Assembly: GCA_964568735.1 (NCBI GenBank)
Contig: CAZMRF010000011.1
Coordinates: 31,911 to 95,910, forward strand
Source of the DNA: CAZMRF01 sp964568735
Lineage (GTDB): Bacteria; Acidobacteriota; Polarisedimenticolia; JACPZX01
DNA length: 64,000 bases
Direction: 5' to 3'
The translations under genes were made by a program, and so were the position numbers. Numbering within the stretch: the first letter of the stretch is position 1; every line of letters begins with the position of its first letter. Shown piece after piece: positions 53,608-63,174 of this stretch. The notes beneath the pieces are model-generated. The model was not told the origin of the DNA. It saw only the letters and a program-made list of their open reading frames with translations, and did not search any database.

Positions 53608-54609
53608 TCACGCCGTGGCTCTCCGTTCGTCGCGGCTCCGCCAGGACGAGGGGCTGACTCCGAACCTCCTCGACCAGAGCCTCCGGAGCTGTCGGGAGTC
53701 CTTGAAGCCGCACTCGGCGGCGACCCGCTCGAGCGTGTAATCGGGGCTGCGCAGGAGGCTGGAGGCGACCTCCAGCCTCATCCGCGTGACGTAGTCCTTG
53801 ACGCTGATCCCCGTGGCCTGACGGAAGACGCGTGTCAGGTTCCGTGGGCTCATCCCCGCCACTCCGGCGAGATGCTCGATCGTGGGGCGGGCCTCCAGGT
53901 GGCTCGCGAGCCAGTCCTGGACCCGGTGAACCCCGGGATGAAGGTGCGTGCGGAAGTCGAGGAAGACGCTCGTCTGGCTGCTCTCACCGCTGCGCCGGAG
54001 ATAGACGACCATCTCCCGCGCCACGCGCGCCGCCGTGATGGGGCCGTGGTCCGCCTCCACCATCGAGAGGGCCATGTCGATCCCCGACGCGACGCCCGCG
54101 CTCGTGATCACGGGTCCATCTCTCACGAAGAGCCGATTGCGCACGACGCGGGCGGCCGGGTACTCGCTCTGCAGCCGGGCCGCCACCTTCCAGTGTGTCG
54201 TGCACTGCCGCCTGTCGAGAAGGCCGGCCCGCGCGAGAACGAAGGCTCCGCTGCAGATCGAGCCGAACGAGGCGCCCGCCGCGGCGGCCTCCCGGAGCCA
54301 GCGGGCGGGGACATGGCCCAGGTCGCCCAGCGTCGAAGAGGCCAGCCCCGGCACGAGGATGGTGTCCCCGGAGCTGACTTCGGGGAGGGGCTCGAGCCCT
54401 GCGAGCTGAAGCCCTTGCGCGGATCGAATGGTCTCCCTGCGGGCGCAGTAGCGGATCTCGTAGGCCCCGCCCAGGCCGCTCGCCTCCCAGAAGACCTGGA
54501 CGGGCCCGGCCATGTCGAGCAGGTGAACGGAGGGGACGATGAGGAAGAAGATCCGCCTCGGTCGCGCCGTTGGCCCGGGAGGCGCTTCACCCTGATGGGG
54601 TTTCTTCAT
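53608..54609 (-). CDS. GlxA-family AraC-type regulator (DJ-1/PfpI + HTH)
   Basis: 333 residues; GGAG lies about eight bases before the ATG. The N-terminal half (about 20-200) is a DJ-1/PfpI-like domain with TILVPGL and FGSICSGAFVLARAGLL, where the elbow Cys is retained. The C-terminal AraC HTH (about 225-325) has HLAGVAGMSPRNLTRVFRQATG and a second helix pair with LERVAAECGFKDSRQLRRLW. Family members sense small molecules through the PfpI domain and control nearby genes. The downstream exported PfpI protein on the same strand is the likely regulon member. Confidence 0.92.
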   Translation of the reverse strand: MKKPHQGEAPPGPTARPRRIFFLIVPSVHLLDMAGPVQVFWEASGLGGAYEIRYCARRETIRSAQGLQLAGLEPLPEVSSGDTILVPGLASSTLGDLGHVPARWLREAAAAGASFGSICSGAFVLARAGLLDRRQCTTHWKVAARLQSEYPAARVVRNRLFVRDGPVITSAGVASGIDMALSMVEADHGPITAARVAREMVVYLRRSGESSQTSVFLDFRTHLHPGVHRVQDWLASHLEARPTIEHLAGVAGMSPRNLTRVFRQATGISVKDYVTRMRLEVASSLLRSPDYTLERVAAECGFKDSRQLRRLWSRRFGVSPSSWRSRDERRATA

Positions 54610-54718
54610 GACGGGCTCCGGACTATCTGAGCCATGAGTATAGCTACATGATCGTCCAGCAAAAGGCTGAATTACGGACTCTTGTCGGACATTTCAGGCC
54701 ATCGTGTCCGGAGGGAGG

Positions 54719-55057
54719 CTACCTGCTTTCGCTGGACTCCACCGCGGATCGGAGGCGAGCGAGATCACCGTCGAGCTTGCGCTGCACTGTCGCTCCCATG
54801 AAAGGTCCCAGGAGGCGGGTGAACCCGCGGCAGCGAACGGTGAGAGTCTGGGTCAGCACCGTCCCTTCGGAAGCCGGGCTGAGCGCAAGCCGGTTCGTTC
54901 CGGCCATGTAGGGGCTCTCGAGGCTCACCTCGAGGAGCCTCCCGGCCTCGAGCCCCAGCACCTCCGTCGTCATCTCGCTGCGCATTCCGTTCTCCTCGAC
55001 GACGTCGATCGAGCGTGCACCCACGCGGAGCACTCCGTCCCCGAGGGGGTTGACTCC
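54719..55057 (-). pseudogene. SRPBCC (polyketide cyclase-like) gene remnant, 5' end missing
   Basis: The recognisable part begins near PLGDGVLRVGARSIDVV and continues to the stop with MRSEMTTEVLGLEAGRLLEVSL and LTQTLTVRC, matching the second half of SRPBCC proteins. The first 45 or so residues of the fold are absent; the open frame upstream (to 55240) does not resemble them. No start or ribosome site is convincing. This looks like a truncated gene. No function is claimed. Confidence 0.6.
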
Positions 55058-55335
55058 CACCCCAGGATGATAAATTGCGGCGGTCGCTTCGATGGCAATG
55101 AGATTACACGGAGGAATTCGGAGCGCCTGTACTCCCATCGCTCCAGGCATCCTGATCAAGGCGGTGGCGTGCGCCCAGCATTCCGATCCGCGCCCGTGGA
55201 CCGAGCCGCACGCACGGAGTTCGCTCGGCGCGTAAGTCACCGCGGGCGGGCGGATCGCTGTCCGGCCCGGGGGTGACTCATCAGGGGTGTCGCAAGCTCT
55301 CTTTCAATACGGGTTCCGGCCCAGGGAGGAGCACC

Positions 55336-55884
55336 ATGACCAGTCCGATTCCCCGCTCCAACGGCAGTCCATTCCCCCCACCACGCAAGAGCCCACCCGC
55401 CCTACCCACGGTCGGTTCATCCCGGGCTCAACGTCCGCCCGCAGCGGGGGCCGCCGGGGGAGTTGCGCAGACGGAGAGCGCCCGCCGACTCACGCGGCTC
55501 GTGGCCACGATCCTGGACGCGATTCTCGTCGGCGGCGCGGTCCTCCCGCTCGCATTCTCATCGCAGCGTGACAACCCCTCGGGGGCCCTCATCGTGGTGT
55601 GCCTTGCGGCCATCCTGGCCCTCTTGGTGGTGAACCTGTACTTCCTTGGCCGGGACGGTCAGACGTTGGGCAAGAAGGCGCTCGGCATCCGCATCCTCCG
55701 GAAGGACGGATCCAAGGCGGGCCTGGGCCGGCTCCTGCTCTTGAGGTGGATCGCGCCCGGGGTGCTTGGGTGGATCCCGATTGCCGGGGTGATCTTCGGG
55801 CTTGCGGACGCCCTGTTCATCTTCGGCCCCCCGTGCCGCTGCATCCACGACTACATGGCGGATACAGTCGTCGTCCTGGCCTGA
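55336..55884 (+). CDS. RDD family membrane protein
   Basis: 182 residues; GGGAGGAGC lies just before the ATG. A Pro-rich N-terminus (about 1-48) is followed by the RDD pattern: RRLTRLVATILDAILVGG (Arg/Asp in helix 1), a second helix near 85-103, and GRDGQTLGKKALGIRIL (about 107) before a final two-helix region. RDD proteins are small inner-membrane proteins of unknown or antiporter-like function. No operon partner is evident. Confidence 0.88.
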   Translation: MTSPIPRSNGSPFPPPRKSPPALPTVGSSRAQRPPAAGAAGGVAQTESARRLTRLVATILDAILVGGAVLPLAFSSQRDNPSGALIVVCLAAILALLVVNLYFLGRDGQTLGKKALGIRILRKDGSKAGLGRLLLLRWIAPGVLGWIPIAGVIFGLADALFIFGPPCRCIHDYMADTVVVLA

Positions 55885-56016
55885 TGGTCGAAAGGTGCCA
55901 TCGCATCGGGACGCCGAAGGTGTGACCTCCGCCTTGCATCGAACGACGCAACCACCCTGAACCTGAGCCGGCCCGCGTGGGAATCGCCGCCAGGATGGCG
56001 CTACACTCCGCGCCCT

Positions 56017-58863
56017 ATGCCCATGCGCGAAGGTGAGAGGCTCGGCGCCTACGAGATTCGCGCGCCTCTGGGCGTGGGAGGGATGGGAGAGGTCTACCGG
56101 GCGGTGGACACGGGCCTCGGCCGCGAAGTGGCGGTGAAGATCCTGCCCCCTGCCCTGGCCGGGGACCCCGAGCGCCTCGCCCGCTTCGATCGCGAGGCTC
56201 GCCTCCTGGCCTCGCTGAACCACCCGAACATCGCCACGCTCTTCGGCTTCGAGCGCCACGAGAAGAGCCCCTTCATCGTGATGGAGCTGGTCGAGGGCGA
56301 GACGCTGGCCCAGCGGCTCAAGCCAGGCGCGCTTCCTCGCGATGAGCACCTCGAAATCCTCCAGCAGATCGCCGAGGGGCTCGAAGCGGCCCACGAAAGC
56401 GGCGTCATCCACCGGGACCTGAAGCCCGCGAACATCAAGATCACCCCCGATGGGAAGGTGAAGCTCCTCGACTTCGGCCTTGCGAAGGCCCTCGAAGGCG
56501 AGCACGGCGTCCGATCCGACGTGTCGCTCTCGCCCACACTGACCGCCGCGGCGACGCAGCGAGGCGAGGTGATGGGGACGGCCTCCTACATGAGCCCCGA
56601 GCAGGCCCGGGGCAAGCCCGTGGATCGGCGCACGGACATCTGGGCCTTCGGCTGCGTCCTCTATGAATGCTTGACGGGGAGGCTCGCCTACAGGGGCGAG
56701 ACCATCTCGGACACGATCTCGCTCATCCTTCAGAGAGAGCCGGAGTGGGAGTCTCTGCCGGCGGACACGCCTCCACGCCTCGTAGAGCTGCTTCGACGCT
56801 GCCTCGAGAAGGACGCGCGAAGGCGGCTGCGCGACATCGGTGAGGCGCGCCTCGAGATCGAGAAGGTCCGCGCCGGCAACCTCGCGCCGACGACGGGCAG
56901 CGGAGCCTTGCCGATGGCTTCGGGCGGGATCGTCACGGGAGCGGCAGCCCCGCCCAGAGGACGCTTCGGCCCCGCCGCAGTGACGGCGGCGCTCGTTCTC
57001 GGTCTGGTAGCCGGTGCCGCGGTGTGGGGGCTGTCGCCTTGGGGCGGAAGCTCGATGAAGGGACCAGCCGGAGTGATCCGCTTCTCGGTCGCGCCGCCGG
57101 CGGGCATCGGGATGCGCACGCCGAAGATCTCGCCGGATGGATCCGTCCTCATGTTCTACGGACGCGAGGAGGAGCCGGGGCCTGAAGGGCGGCGGCTGAC
57201 TTTCCTCTATGTGAGACCCCTGGACAGCAGCGAAGCCCGTCGCATCGAGGAGAGCGAGGGGGCCTTCGTCAGCGCTTTCTCGCCGGACAGCCGCTGGATC
57301 GCCTTCGGGGTGCCACTCAGTCCAGGATCTCCGGCCGGGAGCCTGAAAAAGGTGCCCGTGGATGGGAGCGCGCCTCCCGTCATGCTGGCGGGTTGGGGCG
57401 ACGACTGGCTGGATGACCTCCTCTGGCTCGAGGCCGGCGACCTCATCGTGACGACCCGCGAGGCTCCCAAGCTGGTCCGGATCCCGTCGGACGGAGGGGG
57501 CGAACCGCGAGAACCCATCCCGATCGAGGTGCCCCGGACTGCTGATCCCGCGACGAGCAGCAACGAAGCGGTGACCCTCCACAGCCTGCTCCCGAATCCA
57601 TCTCTTGTGCTCGTGACCTTGCCCTCCTGGGAGGGGCGATATCACCACGAGACGCACGTCCTGGATACGAGATCGGGTTCATTGCGGAGGATCCTCGAGG
57701 ACGGCACGTCGCCTGTCTGGTCGGCGACGGGCCATCTCCTCTTCACCCGGGACGACACGCTCCTGGCCGTTCCATTCGACGAGGACAGCCTCGAGCCGAT
57801 CGGTGGTCCCGTCTCCCTGGCGAAGGGGCTCGGGATCTCGGACTCTGCGGGTGCCGGGGCCAACTTTACGCTTTCGCGCAGTGGAACGCTCGTCCATACG
57901 CCGGGTGGGCGCAGAGGCGGCCAGCGGACGATCGTCGTCGTCGGCGAGGACGGAAAGGCTACCCCATGGTCCGGTGACCGGCGGTCCTTCCAGTCGGATC
58001 TCGCTCTGTCGCGCGACGGACGCTGGCTGGCCACGACCGTCATGACGGAGGACCTGCTCTTCTCGATCTGGGTCTCCGAAGTGGATCGACCGCGGCTGCG
58101 GCAGGCTGCCTCGCTGCCGGGGATGGATTGCGCGTCGCCGCTCTGGATGCCGAGCGCCGACATGGTGCTCTTCAAGTGCGGCGGGCGCGAGGGGAGGGAC
58201 GGGATCTACTCGGTCCGTGCGGACGGCGGCGATCGACCGTCGCTTCTCGTGGACCTGGAGGATCAAGCGCTGCTTTTCAAGGCAGTCTCCGTCTCGGCTG
58301 ACGCGAGGTGGCTGCTCATGGACCGGGCCTACCCTGCCGACATCCCCGCCAATCTCCTGCAAGTGGCCGATCTCACCTCGGGTGAGAGCGGGAAGCTGCG
58401 CGCTCTTCTTCCAGACCTCCCCATCGTGTGGAATGGCCGCTTCTCGCCGGATGGCCGGTGGTTCTGCTACCTCACGCCAACCTCCGGAGGCAGGGAGCTC
58501 TATGTCCGCCGCTTCAACGGCGAGGCCGATCCCGGTCCCCCAATCCTGGCGGCCGTGGGCGAGATCGAGCGTGCCGAATGGGCGGCGGCCGCATCGTCCG
58601 GAGTCCAGGACCTCTTCTACGAGGACAGGGAGGCCCGGCTCCACGTCGTGAGGGTGGATGCGCGGGATGGGATTCACCTGTCGGATCCCCGGCAGGCCCG
58701 GGATCTTTCGATCGTGAAGCCCGATCTGTCGGAGTGGGCGAGCGCTCCGGACGGCCGTCTCTTCGCCGTCCAGGAAGACCCGGACGAAGACCTCCAGATC
58801 GTGGCCGAGGTCACCGTGAACTGGTTCGACGAGTTGACCCGGCTCGTCCCTCGAGGCCGGTAG
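56017..58863 (+). CDS. Transmembrane Ser/Thr kinase with beta-propeller sensor (tandem copy 1)
   Basis: 948 residues. The start is at 56017 or two codons later; no clear ribosome site. The kinase domain (about 11-280) has GVGGMGEVY (19-27), Lys41, HRDLKPAN, DFGLAKAL and YMSPEQARG, all catalytic residues present. A membrane helix (about 322-342) leads to an extracytoplasmic WD40/PD40-like beta-propeller with recurring SPDG or SPDSRW motifs to residue 948. The next kinase starts one base after the stop, so both come from one transcript. Ligand unknown; probably senses an envelope or external signal. Confidence 0.9.
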   Translation: MPMREGERLGAYEIRAPLGVGGMGEVYRAVDTGLGREVAVKILPPALAGDPERLARFDREARLLASLNHPNIATLFGFERHEKSPFIVMELVEGETLAQRLKPGALPRDEHLEILQQIAEGLEAAHESGVIHRDLKPANIKITPDGKVKLLDFGLAKALEGEHGVRSDVSLSPTLTAAATQRGEVMGTASYMSPEQARGKPVDRRTDIWAFGCVLYECLTGRLAYRGETISDTISLILQREPEWESLPADTPPRLVELLRRCLEKDARRRLRDIGEARLEIEKVRAGNLAPTTGSGALPMASGGIVTGAAAPPRGRFGPAAVTAALVLGLVAGAAVWGLSPWGGSSMKGPAGVIRFSVAPPAGIGMRTPKISPDGSVLMFYGREEEPGPEGRRLTFLYVRPLDSSEARRIEESEGAFVSAFSPDSRWIAFGVPLSPGSPAGSLKKVPVDGSAPPVMLAGWGDDWLDDLLWLEAGDLIVTTREAPKLVRIPSDGGGEPREPIPIEVPRTADPATSSNEAVTLHSLLPNPSLVLVTLPSWEGRYHHETHVLDTRSGSLRRILEDGTSPVWSATGHLLFTRDDTLLAVPFDEDSLEPIGGPVSLAKGLGISDSAGAGANFTLSRSGTLVHTPGGRRGGQRTIVVVGEDGKATPWSGDRRSFQSDLALSRDGRWLATTVMTEDLLFSIWVSEVDRPRLRQAASLPGMDCASPLWMPSADMVLFKCGGREGRDGIYSVRADGGDRPSLLVDLEDQALLFKAVSVSADARWLLMDRAYPADIPANLLQVADLTSGESGKLRALLPDLPIVWNGRFSPDGRWFCYLTPTSGGRELYVRRFNGEADPGPPILAAVGEIERAEWAAAASSGVQDLFYEDREARLHVVRVDARDGIHLSDPRQARDLSIVKPDLSEWASAPDGRLFAVQEDPDEDLQIVAEVTVNWFDELTRLVPRGR

Positions 58864-58864
58864 G

Positions 58865-61609
58865 ATGTCCCTTCAAGCGGGATCCCGGCTCGGCCCCTAC
58901 GAGATCGTCGCGCCGCTCGGGGCGGGAGGGATGGGGGAGGTCTACCGCGCGAGGGACACGCGCCTGGGCCGAGACGTCGCCATCAAGGTCCTGCCCGAGC
59001 ACCTCTCGAAGTTCCCCGAGATCCGCCAGCGCTTCGAGCGCGAGGCGCGCGCCGTCTCGAGCTTGAACCACCCGCACATCTGCACGCTCCACGACGTGGG
59101 GCATCAGGATGGCGTGGATTTTCTCGTGATGGAGTGCCTCGAGGGGGAGCCGCTTGCGGCGCGCCTGAAGCGAGGCCCGCTCGCGCTCGACGAGGCGCTC
59201 CGCTACGCGATCCAGATCGCCGACGCCCTCGACAAGGCTCACAGGCAGGGGGTCGTTCACCGCGACCTCAAGCCGGGCAACATCATGATCACGAAGGCCG
59301 GCGCCAAGCTCCTCGACTTCGGCCTCTCCAGGACGCTCGAGGGAGGCGCCGCGACGGCGCCATCGGCCTCCGGCTCCGAGGGATCGGCGCTTCCCACGCA
59401 CCAGGGGCTCCTCACCGCTTCGCCGACCATGGAGAGCCCGCTGACGGCGCAGGGAGCGGTCCTCGGCACCTACCAGTACATGTCTCCCGAGCAGCTCGAC
59501 GGGAGGCCCGCGGACGCGCGCAGCGACATCTTCGCCTTCGGCCTCGTCCTCTACGAGATGGTGAGCGGCCAGCGGGCCTTCACGGGCAACACGCAGGCCA
59601 GCCTCGTCGCGAGCATCCTGAAGGACCAGCCGCGTCCGCTCGGCGAGCTGGCGCCCGTCTCGCCGCCGGCTCTGGAACGCCTCGTGCGGGCCTGCCTCGA
59701 GAAGGACCCCGACGAGCGGCGCCAGTCCGTCCACGACGTCCTCATGGATCTGAAGTGGATCGCCGGAGGTGGCGCCGCCACGACCGCAGGGCTGGCGTCT
59801 GAGGAGCGCGGCCAGGGTCTCGGTGCCTCCCGCTCCCGGCTCCGGGAGAGGCTCTGGATGGGTGCGGCCCTCCTGCTCCTCGCGGCGGCGGTTGTCCTGG
59901 GGCTCCTCCGGCCTGGGAGGGAACGCGAAGGCCCCGACCCCGTCTTCCTCCAGCTCACGAACCCCTCGCCCGATCCGGATACGATCATCGACTCCGGGGC
60001 CATCTCACCCGATGGGAAGGCGATGGTCCTGGTCCTTCGGGACACTTCCGAGGGGACGAGGTCGCTCTGGCTGCGGCCGATCTCGTCGGCCACCGCGACG
60101 CCCCTCCCGGGGACGGAGGACGGCCACGCGCCTTTCTGGTCGCCCGACAGCCGCTTCGTGGGTTTCTTCGCCGAGCGGAAGCTGAAGAAGATCGCCGTCG
60201 CTGGAGGACCACCGGTCGTCATCGCCGACGCGCCCGCGCCGACGGGCGGCGCCTGGGGACCGGACGGAACCATCATCTTCAGCCCGGATGAGGGTCCGAT
60301 CTTTCGCGTCGATGCCTCCGGAGGTGCGGTCGAGAAGGTCACAGAGCTCGACACGGCGGAGGAGGCTCACCGATGGCCCGCCTTCCTGCCCGGAGGGCGG
60401 CGTTTCGTCTTCCAGGGCGACGCGACCCGGCGGGAGGATCACCACCTCAAGATCGGGGATCTCGACGCAGGCGTGGTCGCGACGCTCGTTTCCGCGATCA
60501 CGAACCCGGCCTTCGCCCCGCCCGACCGGCTGCTTTTCGTTCGGGCCGGCTCTCTCATGGTTCAGCGGCTGGATCTCGACAAGCTGACTCTCGAAGGCGA
60601 GCCCGTCGAGATTGCAGAGAACCTCCTCGAGGCGGAATGGAGTCACTTCTTCACCTTCAGCGCTTCCACGACGGGGGTGCTCACCTACAAGTCCGCCGAC
60701 CTCGATGCCAGGCTCGCGTGGCTCGACAGGGAAGGAAAGGAGCTTGAGGTGATCGAGCAGGAAGGGCGATTCGGCGACGTCAGGCTGTCGCGGACGGGGA
60801 CTCGCCTCCTATTCGAGCGGCTCGATCCCGACGGGCGAATCGGCGATCTCTGGCTGAAGGATCTCGAGAGGAACGTCACTTCGCGGCTCACCTTCCACCC
60901 GGGACAGGTGGGGGCGCCCGTCTGGTCGGCCGACGAGGCCACGTTCGCCTACTTCTGGTCCCAGGAGGGGAGCCACGTCAAAGTCTTCACACGGCTCCTG
61001 GACCGGCCGGAGGAAGAGAAGCAGCTCGGGGAGGTTGGGGCGAGCGCCTGGCCGCAGAGCTGGTCCCCGGACGGAAAACACATCGTCGTCCTCCGCCTTT
61101 CGCCGGATACGCGGGAGGATCTCTGGCTCATGAGCGCGGACCCATCCGAAGAGCCCCGGCCGCTCATCGCGACGCCCTTCACCGAGCAGGGGGCCGCCTT
61201 CTCGCCCGACGGCCGGTGGCTCGCGTACGAGTCGGATGAGACGGGCCGCATGGAGGCTTACCTTCGAAGGTATCCCCTGACTTCATGGAAACTGCAAGTC
61301 TCGACGAGAGGCGGCGCCTTTCCCCGCTGGCGAGGGGACGGGAGAGAGATCTTCTACCTGGATCCGACGGGGACGCTCAACGCCGTCGCCCTCCAGCCTG
61401 GCGAAGGGTCGCTTTCGGCGAGCAACCCGGAGGTTCTCTTCGATCTCGGCCTCCCGTCCTTCGGAGTCACGGCCAACGGCGGATACTCCCCGGCGCCGGA
61501 TGGGCGAAGATTCCTCGTGGTCCAGCGCGAGGTCGACCCGCGCAGGGCGCCCATCACGATCGTCTTGAACTGGACGCGGCTCCTGGACGACCGAAGCAAG
61601 ATCCCGTGA
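58865..61609 (+). CDS. Transmembrane Ser/Thr kinase with beta-propeller sensor (tandem copy 2)
   Basis: 914 residues. The ATG follows the previous stop after one base (TAG G ATG), so translation is probably coupled. Kinase motifs: GAGGMGEVY (19-27), Lys41, HRDLKPGN (about 135), DFGLSRTL and YMSPEQLDG. A membrane helix (about 332-352) is followed by a propeller with LSPDGK, FWSPDSRF, WSPDGKHIV and FSPDGRWLAYESD repeats, like copy 1 and the kinase at 17999. A TPR remnant follows. Confidence 0.92.
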   Translation: MSLQAGSRLGPYEIVAPLGAGGMGEVYRARDTRLGRDVAIKVLPEHLSKFPEIRQRFEREARAVSSLNHPHICTLHDVGHQDGVDFLVMECLEGEPLAARLKRGPLALDEALRYAIQIADALDKAHRQGVVHRDLKPGNIMITKAGAKLLDFGLSRTLEGGAATAPSASGSEGSALPTHQGLLTASPTMESPLTAQGAVLGTYQYMSPEQLDGRPADARSDIFAFGLVLYEMVSGQRAFTGNTQASLVASILKDQPRPLGELAPVSPPALERLVRACLEKDPDERRQSVHDVLMDLKWIAGGGAATTAGLASEERGQGLGASRSRLRERLWMGAALLLLAAAVVLGLLRPGREREGPDPVFLQLTNPSPDPDTIIDSGAISPDGKAMVLVLRDTSEGTRSLWLRPISSATATPLPGTEDGHAPFWSPDSRFVGFFAERKLKKIAVAGGPPVVIADAPAPTGGAWGPDGTIIFSPDEGPIFRVDASGGAVEKVTELDTAEEAHRWPAFLPGGRRFVFQGDATRREDHHLKIGDLDAGVVATLVSAITNPAFAPPDRLLFVRAGSLMVQRLDLDKLTLEGEPVEIAENLLEAEWSHFFTFSASTTGVLTYKSADLDARLAWLDREGKELEVIEQEGRFGDVRLSRTGTRLLFERLDPDGRIGDLWLKDLERNVTSRLTFHPGQVGAPVWSADEATFAYFWSQEGSHVKVFTRLLDRPEEEKQLGEVGASAWPQSWSPDGKHIVVLRLSPDTREDLWLMSADPSEEPRPLIATPFTEQGAAFSPDGRWLAYESDETGRMEAYLRRYPLTSWKLQVSTRGGAFPRWRGDGREIFYLDPTGTLNAVALQPGEGSLSASNPEVLFDLGLPSFGVTANGGYSPAPDGRRFLVVQREVDPRRAPITIVLNWTRLLDDRSKIP

Positions 61610-61690
61610 TGCTCGAGGCAGGGCAAATCGCCGCGCACCAACGCATTGTCGCGATGATCCGCGAGAGCGGTCAGGCGGCGGCCCTTCAGG

Positions 61691-61950
61691 GTGCCGGGCT
61701 CGCCGGCGGCGTCGCACGCACAGCACATGATCAGCCACATCTACGTCGCCCTCGGCTCCTGGGACGAGACGGTCGATGCCAACGAGAAGGCCCTCGCCGT
61801 CTCCGAGGAGCGCGCGCGGAACAAGGGGCTCCCGCCGCACAGGCGGAGCCACCACGCGCTCCACTGGCTTCAGTACGCTTACATGCAGCAGGGAAGGTAC
61901 ACGGACGCGCTCAGGATGCTGGAGAAGATGACCAATGTGTCGGGATGGTG
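61691..61950 (+). pseudogene. Fragment of a TPR protein
   Basis: Only an internal piece is recognisable: HMISHIYVALGSWDETV then ALAVSEERARNKGL and ALHWLQYAYMQQGRY, a pattern common in longer TPR proteins of similar genomes. No start or upstream TPRs are visible and the frame continues into unrelated sequence to 62236. The N- and C-termini appear lost. It marks the junction with the lower-GC AraC/DUF3604 segment. Confidence 0.6.
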
Positions 61951-62015
61951 GGAGCCAACGAGCGAAAGCCTGGATTCCGTTGCCTGGGAAATCGGAGGTC
62001 TGACCGGGTGCTTAT

Positions 62016-62993
62016 TCAAGAGCGACCGGCGCGGTTCGAAGCACTGCGTGTCACACTCGGCGCTTCGCCGAACATTGCATGATACTGCCCGGAGAAGCGA
62101 CCGAGATGCTGGAAGCCGAAGCGGCGAGCGACCTCGGTCACGGTCGTCCCCCGACTTCCATCCTGGACGAGCGCGCGTCGAGCTTCGTTCAGTCGGTAGT
62201 GACGCAGGTACGTCGCCGGGCCGATGCCCAGGATGAGCTGAAACGCGCGGCTCATTGAACGCCTGGCGACGCCGGTCGCCCGACACAGTTCTTCCAGATG
62301 CAGCGAGTGTTCGCCTTCGTGCATGAGGGCCGCCTCCGCGCGACGCACAATGGCTGCGCCATCGAGCAGCGCTGGCTGCTCTTCCGACGGGGCCGCGTCG
62401 CGCAGCGCATTCACGAAGCGAGCCGTCAAGTCGTCGATCATTGACTCTACAGCGCTAATCGATGCTCGCAACGCTTTGTCATGACGGAGCGTTCGTGCGG
62501 CTCGGTTGAAATACTCAATGAGATTTGCGCGACCGATGGCTGATGCCCGGGCAACACGCCAGACGCGGGGCGCGTGGCCGCGCCTCACAGGAGGCATTCT
62601 GTCGAGGTACCTCTCGAACCTGTGGGATGGTACGCCAATGCAAACGATCGAGAAATCTCTGCCGTAGATGCCGTCATGGATGGCCCCGGGTTCATGAACG
62701 AACAGCGAACCGGCGCGAACTTCCGCCCCGTGTTGCAGCGACCGGCTGGCCGCCCTCGTAATGAGCGAGAGCGTCCAGCCACCGGGGGGGAACTGCCCGC
62801 GCCCGCGAAGCGGCAGGTTCGTCTCGATCCACGAGATCTCCCCCGCCGGGACACGAATGCGGGTGTGATGTCCGCGCAGCCTTCCCGGGATAAGCTGCGA
62901 TAACTCGAGCCGAGCATCGGAAAGGACGCGCGCGTAGGTCTCAACGTCTGTGATCTGATAGTCGAAGAACTCTGGAGGAAAAGCCTGCGGCAT
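62016..62993 (-). CDS. AraC-family transcriptional regulator
   Basis: 325 residues from the ATG at 62993. An upstream in-frame ATG (63035) lies inside the predicted -10 box, so it is not the start. The N-terminal cupin-like domain (about 20-180) includes GEISWIETNLPLRGRG and AGSLFVHEPGAIHDGI. The C-terminal HTH (about 220-315) has LEELCRATGVARRSMSRAFQL and VTEVARRFGFQHLGRFSGQY, complete for both helices. No ribosome site is visible. It diverges from the DUF3604 gene and may control it. The base composition is lower in GC than most of the window. Confidence 0.9.
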   Translation of the reverse strand: MPQAFPPEFFDYQITDVETYARVLSDARLELSQLIPGRLRGHHTRIRVPAGEISWIETNLPLRGRGQFPPGGWTLSLITRAASRSLQHGAEVRAGSLFVHEPGAIHDGIYGRDFSIVCIGVPSHRFERYLDRMPPVRRGHAPRVWRVARASAIGRANLIEYFNRAARTLRHDKALRASISAVESMIDDLTARFVNALRDAAPSEEQPALLDGAAIVRRAEAALMHEGEHSLHLEELCRATGVARRSMSRAFQLILGIGPATYLRHYRLNEARRALVQDGSRGTTVTEVARRFGFQHLGRFSGQYHAMFGEAPSVTRSASNRAGRS

Positions 62994-63033
62994 GGCGATT
63001 GGCCCAAATCGGATAGTACTCAAACGGAGGAGC

Positions 63034-63062
63034 ATTATAGCCTGTCAACGTCGAATCGGTAA
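63034..63062 (-). promoter_or_regulatory. Promoter of the AraC-family gene
   Basis: On the minus strand TTACCG (63057-63062), 17 bp, then TATAAT (63034-63039), a perfect -10 box. The expected transcript begins near 63027, leaving a leader of about 35 bases before the ATG at 62993. Confidence 0.6.
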
Positions 63063-63174
63063 CCTGGGGCGCTTGCCGTCTACCGGATCCGCCCGCAGAA
63101 GACCTTGAGCGCGCCTGTAGGTCGCCGATTTGGTACACGCGGGGATCATGAACGAAACGTCAAATGGAGACTGC

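Noticed and set aside
55058..55240. 5' part of the open frame before the SRPBCC remnant as coding
   Set aside because: It does not resemble the first half of the fold and has no ribosome site.
61285..62082. 265-codon plus-strand frame across the end of the second kinase
   Set aside because: It is out of frame with the kinase and propeller and with the TPR fragment.
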